Origin: Chrysoperla carnea
Taxonomy: Eukaryota; Arthropoda; Insecta; Neuroptera; Chrysopidae
Direction: 5' to 3'
Length of the DNA: 64,000 bases
NCBI RefSeq assembly: GCF_905475395.1
Contig: NC_058340.1
Coordinates: 69,666,181 to 69,730,180 of the forward strand
Shown: positions 23,936 through 35,177 of the stretch, one piece after another
Layout: every line of letters starts with the position of its first letter
How positions within the stretch are numbered: the stretch's first letter is position 1
Position numbers and translations under genes: made by a program
Notes under the pieces: generated by a model
What the model was told of the DNA's origin: nothing
Databases searched by the model: none
What the model saw: the letters and a program-made list of their open reading frames with translations, nothing else

Positions 23936-24235
23936 TTTAAACCTCCGAACTAATAAAATAGGGGTGTTATAAGTTTGACTGCTATGTGTGTATAGTTCGT
24001 AGGTACGTTTCAAGTTTGAGTTTAGGGTTCCGTACCCGAAAAAACTAAAAAATTGGCGATGATCTTCAAAATCGATTCCATTTCGAAAAAGCTTTTAGGA
24101 AAAAGGTATTTTAATGGAGAGTCTTCCAAGATGTGTTTTATGTGCGAGTTAAGGGTTCCGTACACGACAAATCTATCGGGGTTTTTTAAATTTTGTAAAT
24201 TGCACTTATTGAGGAAATATTATATCAATTAGTTA
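23936..24235 (+). repeat. Partial copy of the 650-bp GGGGTGTTATAAGTTT family
   Basis: Contains GGGGTGTTATAAGTTTGAC, two GGGTTCCGTAC blocks and GATGATCTTCAAAATCGATT, as in the fuller copies at 28634, 41616 and 53733. The second half is missing and the palindrome-family repeat follows directly. Confidence 0.7.
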
Positions 24236-24294
24236 AGACCTGGGCAGCAAAAGATTTGTATTCTGACCTCATTCCCAAGCGGTATTATTTTTTT

Positions 24295-24940
24295 ACCGAC
24301 TTCAAACAAAAAAGGAGGACGTTATCAATTCGACTGTTTTTTTTTTTTTTTTTTTAATGTTTGTTTCCACAGAACTTTCGACTGGGTTAACCGATTTTGC
24401 TGATTCTTTATCTATTTGAAAGGTAGTGCTTCCTGTATGGTCCTATTTCATTTTGGCCGAGTTCTGATAACGGCGTCCATGAGAAAATTATAAAAGTCTT
24501 AAATTTGCATTAAGTATGCAGGACAAGAATACCAATAACTCAATATCACGCCAACCGATTTCGATGATTCTTTTTTAGTGATAAATTAGTGCACTTCAGA
24601 TTCACTAAAAATCTCAAAATAAAAAAAACTTAACAAAAAGAAAACCGACTTCAAAAGATAAATTTTTCCAAAATAAATTAATATGCACTAAAAAGTAAGA
24701 AATAACGATAATATAATGTAGTTAAAATTATTGTTATTTTTGGAGTCGGTGGCAGCCAAGGAAACAACTCTGACAGAACGGTTTGCTACATTAGCTTGGC
24801 TGACACCGACTCCAAAAATAACAATAATTTTAACTACATTATATTATCGTTATTTTTTTACTTTTTAGTGCATTTTAATTTGTTTTGGAAAATTTTTTTC
24901 TTTTGAAGTCGGTTTTCTTTTTGTTAAAAGTTTTTTTTTA
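24295..24940 (+). mobile_element. Palindrome-family repeat, copy 2 (loop inverted)
   Basis: Begins ACCGACTTCAAACAAAAAAG. The palindrome arms end at CCAAG (24756-24760) and CTTGG (24795-24799). The 34-base loop 24761-24794 reads as the reverse complement of the loops in copies 1 and 3 (33 of 34 bases against copy 1), although the outer parts run in the same direction in all three. The right arm ends GTTTTCTTTTTGTTAAAAG. Confidence 0.9.
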
Positions 24941-25426
24941 TACTAGATTTTAGAATCTGCATGTATTCCTCCTTTCGTTAACATTTTTTAAGAGGTGAAA
25001 AGCAAGAATATTTAAAATATTTATTTCATGTGATTTGAGAATCTCTCTTCTTTTCGATGAACAGTTCTCAAATCAAATCGTCGTTTTTCTGGAAGACTCA
25101 GTAGTATCGAAATCCTGTAAAAGATAAAATATTAAAAGAGATAAATGGTTTTCGTTTTCATATATTTTTTTTTAAAGATAGATGTAGTGGGGAGGGGGTG
25201 AGGGTGAATATTCTAGCAAAATTCTAGTAAGCGCATCGTGGAAAATAGTAAATTTGTGTAACAACACATGGAGAGTAGCGAACAATGTTTGAAGTAATAA
25301 ATTTTAAGTGGAGATAGTTAACAAAAAAACAAGTAAACATTTGGAATAACAAATTGTCAAAATATTTAAATTTTTTTTCGCTGTTGTGTACTAACAAAAC
25401 AAAGGGAAATAAATATTTATAGAAAA

Positions 25427-25460
25427 TATATAAAAAGGTCGCCCGCGCGACATCCTCTCA
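25427..25460 (+). promoter_or_regulatory. Possible core promoter (TATA box beside GC-rich spot)
   Basis: TATATAAAAAGG at 25427-25438 is followed by the GC-rich GGTCGCCCGCGCGACA, an initiator-like TCATT with A at 25460 (33 bases down), and a GTAAGT donor near 25490. This could be a non-coding first exon of the dpr gene. No transcript evidence; treat as a hypothesis. Confidence 0.25.
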
Positions 25461-25818
25461 TTGGAGAAAATTGTTCTCGCTTGTTGTTGTAAGTCGATTG
25501 CCATAGAATAGTATAGCTGTCCGCCTTTTATGTCTTGTGATTACGTAAAACACTCTGTTTAAGGCGTTAACTAGAACAAATTTTCTTAATTGTTTACTGC
25601 AGTGTTTCTCAAGTAAGTTGAAGATTCATTGTATTTCAAGAGTACAGGTGTGTACCTTAGCTATTATTCTGAAAGGTAGAGGATTTAACCTTCTGCAATT
25701 TATAATACAGCTCTCGCAATAAATTTTCATGAATCTTTATTGGAGAAAGGTGGACTATTGCATAAAAAAAATTTCAATTAATTTTGAAAGAAAATTCCCA
25801 AAAACGTTATATAAGAAT

Positions 25819-26335
25819 CAGGTTAATTAACTGATTGGATGCAGATTTTCTGAAATATCGCCATATTTGGATCAATTTTAGTCCGTATCTCAAAAACTAT
25901 TCGACCAGTCAGCAAATGCACACGATTTTTGTACTTTTTGGGTCAAAATTACCTCATATACTGAGTTTTATCGAAATTGGAGATAAAAGAAATTTCTCGA
26001 TTTTTTGCAATTTTTTTAAGGGGCCCCTTTGAAAAAATCGAGAAAAACGCAAAAAAAATTTTTGTTTTGGAATTTGATGAAAGTCGGGGTAATTTTGACC
26101 CAAAAAGTATAAAAATCCAGTTTATTTAATGGTTAGATGTAGAGTTTCTGAGATATCGCAATATTTAGATCGATTTTAGTCCGTATCTCAAAAACTATTC
26201 GACCAGTCAGAAAATGCATCCGATTTTTGTACTTTTTGGGTCAAAATTACCTTATATACTGAGTTTTATCGAAATTGGAGATAACAAAAATTTCTGCAAT
26301 TTTTTTGCAATTTTTTTAAGGGGTGTCCCTTTGGA
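25819..26335 (+). repeat. 299-bp tandem repeat family, locus 2
   Basis: Units start at 25819 and 26118, again 299 bases apart, with the same landmark blocks as the locus at 5062. The frame 25835-26032 is a chance frame in the repeat. Confidence 0.85.
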
Positions 26336-27028
26336 AAAGTTTCATTGCATTGTATACTTTTAGGATATAAAAATGTGACTTTTAACTATGTTAACAAATA
26401 AAATTTGATTTTAATCATGTTTTAAGGAAAAACATTGTATTTATTTGGAAACATGCCGAAATATTTGTTCAATCGTAAATCCGATTTGTGTAATACACGT
26501 TTTAACGGAAAATTAACCGAAATTTTCAATCATAAAAATAATTGAAAACTATAAAAATAGAAAAACCTATTCACATATTTTCCTAATGGACGGTTATAAA
26601 ACATATTTTATTATAGTTTGCTTTTTTTTTTTTTTTATAAAATTAAATTTAGGTAATGTTTTTTCTTTTCTCGAGAAAGTAAATATTTCATTTCTGTGTG
26701 TATAAATGTTCATTGACGCAAGACTTAAGACGGTTCACTACTGCGAATCGCTAAATGATTTTATTGGGTGTACAAACATAATTTGACCAATTGAATTAAG
26801 CGGTGTCTAAAATTCTTAGAGTAGTTCACTTCTTCTTTCAACTGATTTCAACCGTTCACCAATTTGAGATGCTTTTTCTTGTAAATGAGTTTCTTTCTTC
26901 AGTGTTTTTTCAAGTAAAGTTGTTAAATTATCGAATTTTTGACCTCGGTACAAAAAACTGAAATTTTCAAATGACGAGAAATTAAAAAATTTCTCATTGC
27001 TTCAAAATATGTCATGATTAAAAGACTC
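26336..27028. other. Non-coding stretch
   Basis: AT-rich DNA with a T run near 26625. No gene, RNA or repeat was recognised. Confidence 0.5.
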
Positions 27029-27029
27029 G

Positions 27030-27203
27030 AAAATATGTCATTATTGCATTTAATCGAAAGAAAACACGCTAACTACGGAAAATTGCTTTAGTCAAAAGTC
27101 AAGGCAATAGAGGACATTCACCTGTGTCCATGACTAAGACCTACAATTATCGATAAACTTAAAGCATATTTTCCCTCGATTAAATGCAATAATGACATAT
27201 TTT
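27030..27203. repeat. Perfect 28-bp inverted repeat with 118-base spacer
   Basis: Left copy 27030-27057 and right copy 27176-27203 are exact inverted repeats (core AATATGTCATTATTGCATTT). The spacer has no frame. It has the size of a small MITE, although no target duplication is obvious; a degenerate direct echo of the motif lies just outside at about 27003. Confidence 0.75.
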
Positions 27204-27450
27204 TTTGTTGCATTTCTTCCAAAGTCTAACGTTTTACGAAAAAATGTTTCCAACAAAAATTGTTAGTTTTTATGAGGTTCAAGTTTCTAATTTAAATTGT
27301 TATTGTATTTTTTATCGTTTAGGATTTAAATTAGCTATTAGAGAAACCCGAAGAACTATACATCCAATCGAAAAACAATACAAATTATTTTTTGATTAGC
27401 AAACTGCAAAACGAGATATTGGGCGTATAGTTTAAAATGGCCCACCTTGT

Positions 27451-27612
27451 ATATCTAGATATACTAAGTTTAGTCCCAAATTTGTAACGCTTAAAAATAT
27501 TGATGCTACGAACAAACTTTTGTTTTAGGTGTTTATAAAATCACCTAATTAGTTCATTTTCGGTTGTCAGTCCTTCTATCTGCCTATCCGTGGACACGAT
27601 AACGAGTTCCAA
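27451..27612 (+). repeat. CATG-ended repeat family, 5' fragment
   Basis: Contains CTAAGTTTAGTCCCAAATTT, GTAACGCTTAAAAATATTG and CACCTAATTAGTTCATTTTC, then stops after GACACGATAACGAG. Confidence 0.75.
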
Positions 27613-27637
27613 AATTTCTGTTCTTTAAAACCATAAA

Positions 27638-27947
27638 AGATAGGTATTTAATAATAATAATGGGGGTTTAACCTCCTTATTTATGACATACGTCTTATAA
27701 CAGAGGCCACCCACATCATTATTTGTTAATCTTTATTAATTCAATTACAAACATATTTACAATTACATATTTGATGTGGGTGGAGTCGGTTACTTCGTTC
27801 TTATCCAAGCGACGACAATGTGTATAAATTGTTCACACTGCCGCTGCCTGGATTCGAGCCCGCAACTTAGTCTGAATTGTCCAACGTTCTAAGGCCAACG
27901 CCTTAGACCGCTCGGCCATTTAGGCTATCAAGATTAGCTAAGATAGG
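27638..27947 (-). mobile_element. tRNA-derived SINE, family 1, copy 2
   Basis: Same head (AGCCTAAATGGCCGAGCGGT), B box (GGGCTCGAATCC) and body as the copy at 22465, with a short (ATT)n tail near 27648. AAGATAGGTA at both ends (about 27638 and 27938) is a probable target-site duplication. Confidence 0.8.
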
Positions 27948-28633
27948 TAATTGAAAATTTGAAGGTAGCTTCAACTAGTTTTGATGTTGCTTTGAACTAC
28001 AGGTTGTTCATCAAACATATGTGCTCTAATTTAAAACGCTTTAAGAATCCAATTCGATATAAAGCATAATAATTGACAATAGTTTTTGTTACATACTGTT
28101 AAAACATGTAGTTCTTGTATATTTTCCAAATATATATTGCTAAGGGACAGTATATATATGGTATAACAACAGTGTTATAACAAGCGCGTATTTGTGGTGA
28201 ACCAATGTGAAGTTTTGTTTTTGTGGTATTGGGTACTGCTGCTGGTAGGGTTTTCTGTTTTCTCTCTGTGTGTATATTCTTCTCTTCAAAAACCATGCTT
28301 TCTATATCAATTTATGTGTGTATGTATGTATTTTCCACAATGTTTGTTTGTATATAAATAAGATTTATTGTACATAAACTCAACTATATTTGCTTTTTAG
28401 CTTACAATATAAATGTAAGTGCGAACGAGAGAGATAGAGAGGTAGCGCTTTTTATTATTGTATAGTTTGTATTGTATTTGTTTTATATTTGGTCTACGAC
28501 GAAAGAGATCATAGTTTGCAATAAGGTGTTACTACAGCAAATAATTAAAATTAGCAAATACGTAGCGAAAAAATAATTTTTTAGAAGTTTTTTTAACTAC
28601 GTTAAGGATATTCCCAAACAAGAGAAATAAACA
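27948..28633. other. Non-coding stretch
   Basis: No gene. The frame 28099-28296 has no recognisable feature. Short GA/GT-rich runs occur near 28260-28440. Confidence 0.5.
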
Positions 28634-29246
28634 AAATTAAAAAAAACCCTCGACAAATTTCTTGTAAACCAATTTTTGGAAACTTTGCTGTAAAATATTC
28701 TCAATCACATCGGTAAGACCGTTTAGGGGCTACGATGCCACTGGGAAACACACAGACGCACAGATAAACACTTTAAACTTATAACACTCCTTCTTAAATC
28801 AATATCAAAGTGACATCAAGGACATCAGATAAGTGGTCAAGGACATCAGATAAGATGAAAAGGATACTTAGAGAGATATCATTTTTTGGAACAAATTTTT
28901 GGAAATATTTTAATTTAAATTGAATTATTTGAGTTGACTTTGTTCTTTTGAATTATTGTTTTGAATTACTTAATTATGAAATGAATTGAGCCAGGGTTAT
29001 TTGACCATTCATTTCTACAGTAATTATTTATATGTTAAAAATTTTCCAAGCTGAATCGATTTTGAAGATCATTGCCAATTTTAGTGTACGGAACCCTAAG
29101 CAGGAACTTGAAACATAGCTAAGAACACTCTCCGTTAAATTGCTTTTCAAATTAATTCATCCGTTTAGGATCTACGATGTCACAGACAGACACACACACA
29201 TATCGGTCAAACTGAAAACGTCCATATTTTTTTAGTCCGGGGGTTA
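28634..29246 (-). repeat. 650-bp GGGGTGTTATAAGTTT family, minus-strand copy 1
   Basis: Reverse-oriented relative of 53733-54379. It carries two similar halves, each with a hydrophilic CACAGACGCACA-type block and a CGTTTAGG(GG)CTACGATG block. Non-coding. Confidence 0.8.
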
Positions 29247-30587
29247 ATAAAACCCACAAGATGGTCCCCTAAAAATTTTCGAATAATTACCTATTATTTT
29301 CGAAATGGATTTTTTGGGTAAAGTTTCATCAAATGCCATGAGCATATGCAATATACAACGTATGTTAAAAATACTTTTAAAATAAAGCCAAAAGCCATCG
29401 TTAACTCCCCAATTCCCATTCTAATATTTTGAAAGACGGTAACAACTCCTTGGCAATAGCTTATCTCAACGAACACCATGTACTCTAAACAAATATTTCT
29501 TTCTTAACACAACTCGAACTACTCTCACTAGCTATGGCAGAAGAAGAGTATGTTCAGATAGGTATTATAAATTTGATTTGTAGTTTATTGGTTCAGTTCT
29601 TCTATTTCATCATCATCATCCCTTATGTGTGACTGGGTGAGGGTGTATGTGTGTGTGTGTGTTAGTATGCCCAACTATCACTAACCTCATTCTTACCCAT
29701 CACTTCCACTCCAAACCTCCACCTCACTGATTCACTCACTCACAAACTGTCTACTTGTGCAATCGTAATTTATACGTTAGAACAACTCTAGTAACAGGCA
29801 AATACAAACATATTCAAAGGTCTGGGGTCGACGTGTTACTTGATGGCCATTTTAGACCTGCAGAGCATTTTTGTAGCCAAGAATTTCTTTTCCAAGGTGC
29901 GTGGAAGGTTTTAATTTCACGGTAAGTTTAAAATTAACGGGATCAAACCAAAAAATAGCTGAATAAAAATTCCGGAGATTATTTTGTCTGAAATTCAATA
30001 ACGCAGAGGGGTGGGATCAAAAATATTTCGACCTTTGGAGTATCGAACAAAATGATTTTGATTTTTCTTTAATATCGTCCTTAGTAAATCTCTACTGGAA
30101 AAAAGAGAATTTTCAGGCTACGAGCGACTGTTACTACGCCCGAACCTAGACCAAACTCAGACACAGGCACAGACACATTTGTTATTGAGAAAATATTGTT
30201 ACAAACATATCATGATGGTTAAAGAGTTGAAGCAAGATGCTACGATTTGTTATAACACAACCAAAGCAAGCAATAATAATATTTGTGCTACGATCTGTCA
30301 AAACAAGTACCTACTATCTGTTCATAGACAAGCAATGAGATATATATCTTTTCTACGATATGTAATTGTACAGAAAGTCTAAGAGTATCTATTTATACTT
30401 AAAATTTTTATTCTATTTTACTTGAAAACAAATACACATGGACAAAAATAAAGTGGTAGCTTGCCCTGTGGTCGTTCAAGGTACATTATCTACGAGGGTA
30501 CAAAACTTTGCCACTTATTTTGATTTGAAGGTGGTTTTATTTGACTAGTCGATGGAAGTTAAAAAAAATTCGTTGAGCCCGACTAAA
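29247..30587. other. Non-coding stretch
   Basis: A TGTGTG run lies at 29647-29662. Frames at 29294-29479 and 30179-30382 have no domain. No gene seen. Confidence 0.5.
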
Positions 30588-30889
30588 TTAAGGAAGTATA
30601 AGCACGGTAGTAGGGACACAAATTTACTAAAATATATATTTTCAATTTTTATGTTTTAACTTGACAATATAAGACGAAAAGCAAGAATAAAACTTTTCGA
30701 TATCTGGAGTAATTTTCAAAATATTGCAAATTAATAATTTTGTTTGATTATTTAGCTTTCGATATTTCGAAAACCAAGGCAGATATCAAAAAATTTTATT
30801 ATTATTTTTCGTCTACATTCATAAAGATTTAAAAAAAATGCATTATCAAAGTTGAAAAAAAAATGTACAAATAATTTCAACCCTAAATC
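30588..30889 (+). repeat. Dispersed 300-bp repeat (GAGCACGGTAGT type), copy 1
   Basis: Shares AGCACGGTAGTAGGGACA, the CGATATCTGGAGTAATTTTC block and TTTCAACCCTAAATCTAA with 61741-62012, and with the inverted, more decayed copy at about 46668-46885. No coding frame. Confidence 0.75.
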
Positions 30890-33800
30890 TAAAATTGACT
30901 CGGTGCTTAAAACTTTTGATTCTCAGGAGAAAACTTTGATAATACTGACGTACAATAAATTTAAAAAGATACATTAATAAAACTATGATTTGATTCAATT
31001 TATTAGTGGTTTTCCTGGCATATCCTGTAAATATCAGACTGCATCTTCCCTCGCTCACTGCTTCAATAAGTTCAATAAATCATTCATAAAATCTATATAT
31101 CCGACATATATTGGTTTATATACATAAATTTCTAATAATTCATATCATAAAAGATGGATGAATTACTTAGTTATGTAAATATTCCAGTTTATTTCAATGG
31201 AGATTTCTTGTCTCTCCTTATATTAAATTTGTCATTATTTGTCTGGAAATTGAAGGTTATATTTATCCAAATTTAATACAGTGTAAATTTCCGGTTGAAT
31301 AGAATATTGTGTTACTTATTAATGAAAAGTTCCTCGTTTATATCTGCTTTTAAATTATTGCCATCAAATCTTTTTTCAAGCTTTTCATGATCATATAACC
31401 GTAAAAAAATGATTAAAAAACAGAACCTGGTGCCCAATTCTGTCGCGATATTCGTGTTCAGCGACCCAAAAAAACCTCCGAGTAACGAGTTTGGACCGAT
31501 TATATAACGAATTTCTCGAAAATTCCGAGGAGATGTTGGGGATACCGTTTATCCTTGGCACCAGCTACATAAAAATTGCAAATTTTAAATTTCTTATAAA
31601 TCAATTTATGTCAAAATATCCTGACGCTCGAACGAATCGAATTCAGAAAACAGCATTCAAATCCGCCTTACTGTTCAAAATTTTCGAACTTTGACTGTTT
31701 TTAGTGTATCGTTTCCGCGACTAGAAGGTAGACATTTATGAATAACCTAATCCAAAAAATGTTTTTCTCAGGAATGGCAGTAGGTACCATATTTTACAAC
31801 TAAGTACTTTTGAATTAATATAGTACTTTTGAATTTGAATTAATATAGGCTATACATATTACATATAAGTTATAACTTTTCCCATTTTGTAGGAACCAGA
31901 GCGAAATAATGTATGCAACTGCATCAACTATTTTAAGAGCTATTAATATATTATTTAGCTGCTAAAATTTGCACCCAAAAATAAATTCAATATTTTCGAA
32001 CTTCACATGTTCATTATTTGATAATTCCTCTGTGAATCAATTCACAATGATTTGTTACGACGCAGCTTTGACCTACGTTAAAGCTAAAGTGTTTTAGACA
32101 GACCATAAAAATTTTGTCCTATATATATTACGTTTCTGATTAATAAATGATCGTTATATTGAGTTAGGACATATCAAATTAATATTTGAAATTGCCACAA
32201 ACATCTCGAGAATATATCACCTTGTATTCCTGTGGGTAATAATGAAGTAGGTGCATCTTTTCCTGAGAGAGCTAAAATATTGATCTAGAATATTTCAATC
32301 AGGTGAAAATTTTTTATTTAATATTGTAATTGATATCGACGGATAAATTTAATACTTTCCTCTATTATTAAAAATTAATCCAAATAAATAAATTATTTTA
32401 TTCTCAAATCAGTAAAATACATTTAATTAAATTATTGGAATTTTAGTTAGTTAATAATAATAAATTTTAGGAAAAATGCCATTCGCAGGCATTTTTGTTA
32501 TTTCATTTAGAGTGTATATATTTATTTATTTATTAGCAATATCATTATTTCATCAATTTTATTTTACATTAATTAAATAAATAATTGCTTCAATAAAATA
32601 ATTATTGAGAATAAATTTCATAATTTCTAGGAATATAAAAATAAAGTTATTGTTTTGATAACTGGTAAATGCCTCCGGATAGAAACTGTTAAAGAAATTG
32701 ACATTTATCTTTCCAAAAATCGTGGTGTTAAAAAATCCGGTCAGTAAAATTGAAGCAACACAGCTTCAAAATAATTAAGCCAAACATATTTTGAAAACAA
32801 TTTATAACATGTTGATAGAAAAAGATAAGATACGCGAATTATGTATCTTAAAAATCACTATAATAAAAGAAAATAGAATATGCGAGTTCAGGAAATTGTT
32901 TGAAGGCGAACAAGAATGTTTGGGTACTTTTTGAGCAATTAATGATTTGAAATTTTTCCAACTCTTACTTTTAAGTTTGTCTCGTTGCTTACTGACATTT
33001 AGCGATTGGCGGACTAACTTCTGAGATATTCACTGAAATTTTTCCGGGATGTCCCCCTTTGTAGCCGATCTTCGACTATATCTCAAAAACTACAAATACA
33101 ATGCTCAAAATAACTCGTTTTTTTTGTACTTTTTAGGTCGAAATTACTCTAGAAAATGATTTTAAATAAAATAGGGGACAAAAACAATTTTCATTTTGCA
33201 TTTGCAAAATACGAATTTTTATCTGCCATAAATAATAGAGAAATACTCAAATATGGTTCTTTTTGCGATTGAATGAGAAGGTTCTGAGATATTTACTCAA
33301 ATAATAACTCCAAGAAATCACCCAGCGATACAGTCTTGGTCGATAACCTTATTATCCATATTTATTTGCCAAATTAATCTAGTAAATGACTTTAAACCAA
33401 AAAGTGATCAAGAGTGATTTTTTCCAATTTTACTTAAGGGGAAATTTCTTTGGGAAAAATCGATAAAAGTACCAAATAAATCGATAAAAGTTCTTTTTTA
33501 GATATTGCCTAAAACCTTATACAAAAGATATTTATTTTGGAGTGAACTCGAATGAAGAGACGAGGCAAGTAAATGACGGGTTTTTTCCGGTTTCCACTTA
33601 TTTTTACCGACACAGACTACCTTATCGTGAGTATCCCCAGCATTTGAGATATTTTCCACTTGAAATCGTTCTAGATTGGCCTAAATTGTTTATCGAGCCA
33701 AGAGCACTCACTAATGATATAAAAAGTGAAAACATGAAAATTTATGAAATAAAACATTAAAGTAAATGACATACAAAAGGTTAAATATATCCTCATATTC

Positions 33801-34274
33801 TCTATTTTCCTTGAGTAATAATAATCACCTTCACTTAACTAAAACAAGCAGAAAAAGTAACACCTATAATATACATTATAAAAGTCAGTATTAAATAGTG
33901 TGACACAATGTGACATGAATGACACCACACACACACACATACTATCATTATCGTCACATTTTACCATAATTTATCAATTTATATAGATGGTGAGAAAAGA
34001 AGGTGAGAGAGAAGAGAGGAAAAACTTTTCTTCTCTGCATTAATTCATTTTCCGATATTAATATTTATATCATAAATGTTACTACAAATTACGATATATA
34101 ATATATAACAAGACATAGGTCGGTTTGGTATAATGGACCATTTGGTGTCGATCATAGTAAATCCTTCCAAAATAACACAGGATATTCAATTAGAAGTTTG
34201 GTCAGATGGAAAAGCTCGGTTGGAAAAGCTAAGAATCACTTGTAAATCTGTGGTGCTTGAATGAGAAACACTAT
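30890..34274. other. Non-coding stretch
   Basis: No credible gene. 33055-33200 is a weakly conserved relative of the 299-bp family (CTATATCTCAAAAACTAC block). Frame 33542-33760 (72 aa) has a varied composition but no recognised motif or splice support. An (AC)n run lies at 33928-33942. Confidence 0.45.
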
Positions 34275-34768
34275 AAATCTTCTTAAGACCATCGCATTTC
34301 ATTCCTCTGAATTCTGAGTCTTGGAATGATTTTTGTTTTTGCTGTTAAAACTGTGTTTTTCTTCCATCCTGTGGGTCTCACCTTTTTTTCCTCCAAGATT
34401 TTGTCTCCGATTGTATAGTAACCACTTCCAATAACACACAAATTTTCTTCTATTTCCACTTCCAATAACACACAAGCAACTTCTATTTCAAAAGAACTCT
34501 CTCAGGCTGAAGGGTTTGGTTGGCAAAGCTGACAGTCCATCGGAGGTCTGAATCTATTAACCTATTTCAAATCTTCTTTAAACCTACGCATGTCACCTCT
34601 CGAAAGGCTTAATCTTGGAGCACTTTTTACTGCCATTTTTTTTACGCACCTCTTAAGTTTCAGGACTATCTCCGACGATACCTGAGCTGTGTTTTTCCTC
34701 AATCCTGTGGTTCCCTCTGTGATAAGGCTAATAACGGTAGGGCTCTTTCTTTTTATCTTTCGGTTCAT
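34275..34768 (-). other. Decayed direct duplication with basic-rich open frames
   Basis: Two diverged direct copies, about 34275-34400 and 34568-34720. On the minus strand each gives a short, very basic frame, with PRL-x3-R-x-(D/E)MR endings (34283-34471 and 34562-34768) and a TGW/TGL-K-NT start. The frames are unlike the surrounding AT-rich noise, but they have no known domain. This is possibly the debris of a repetitive coding element. A 14-base CAATAACACACAA-like unit is also doubled near 34430-34475. Confidence 0.35.
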
Positions 34769-34984
34769 TTTCCTCTAAGATAAAGTTTCCAAATGTTTTT
34801 ATCAGGGTACATCCCGATTTTATCATATATGGTTGTAGACATTCCATCAAGTTTCGAAAATTTAAGTAATTCGTAAGAAATAGTCCAAATGCACACTTTC
34901 GAAATCAAAATTAGCATTTTCAAATGCGAATTACTTTGTAGGTATTGACTAATCGAAGAAATTTTTTAGAACATCCTAAGCACA

Positions 34985-35177
34985 ATATAAAAATTTCAGC
35001 TTGATATCTTTTTTCGTTTTTGAGTAATCGTGTTGTCAGACAGACAGACAAACGGACGGAAGAACGGACAGGCAAACAAACTGACAACCGGAAATACATT
35101 ATATGAACACCTATACCAAGATTTTGCTCGTGTCATCAATATTTTTAAGCGTTACAAACTTGGAATTTAACTTAGTT
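34985..35177 (-). repeat. CATG-ended repeat family, minus-strand fragment
   Basis: Reverse complement of the family's 5' part. The (CAGA/CGGA) run at 35037-35090 is its CCGTCCGTC hotspot, here expanded and degenerate. Confidence 0.75.

Noticed and set aside
33542..33760. 72-aa plus-strand frame with mixed composition
   Set aside because: It has no recognisable domain, no splice or promoter support and no second copy.
35035..35100. CAGA/CGGA run as a possible CRISPR-like or regulatory array
   Set aside because: It is the degenerate CCGT hotspot of the CATG-ended repeat family, with no spacers or regular repeat unit.
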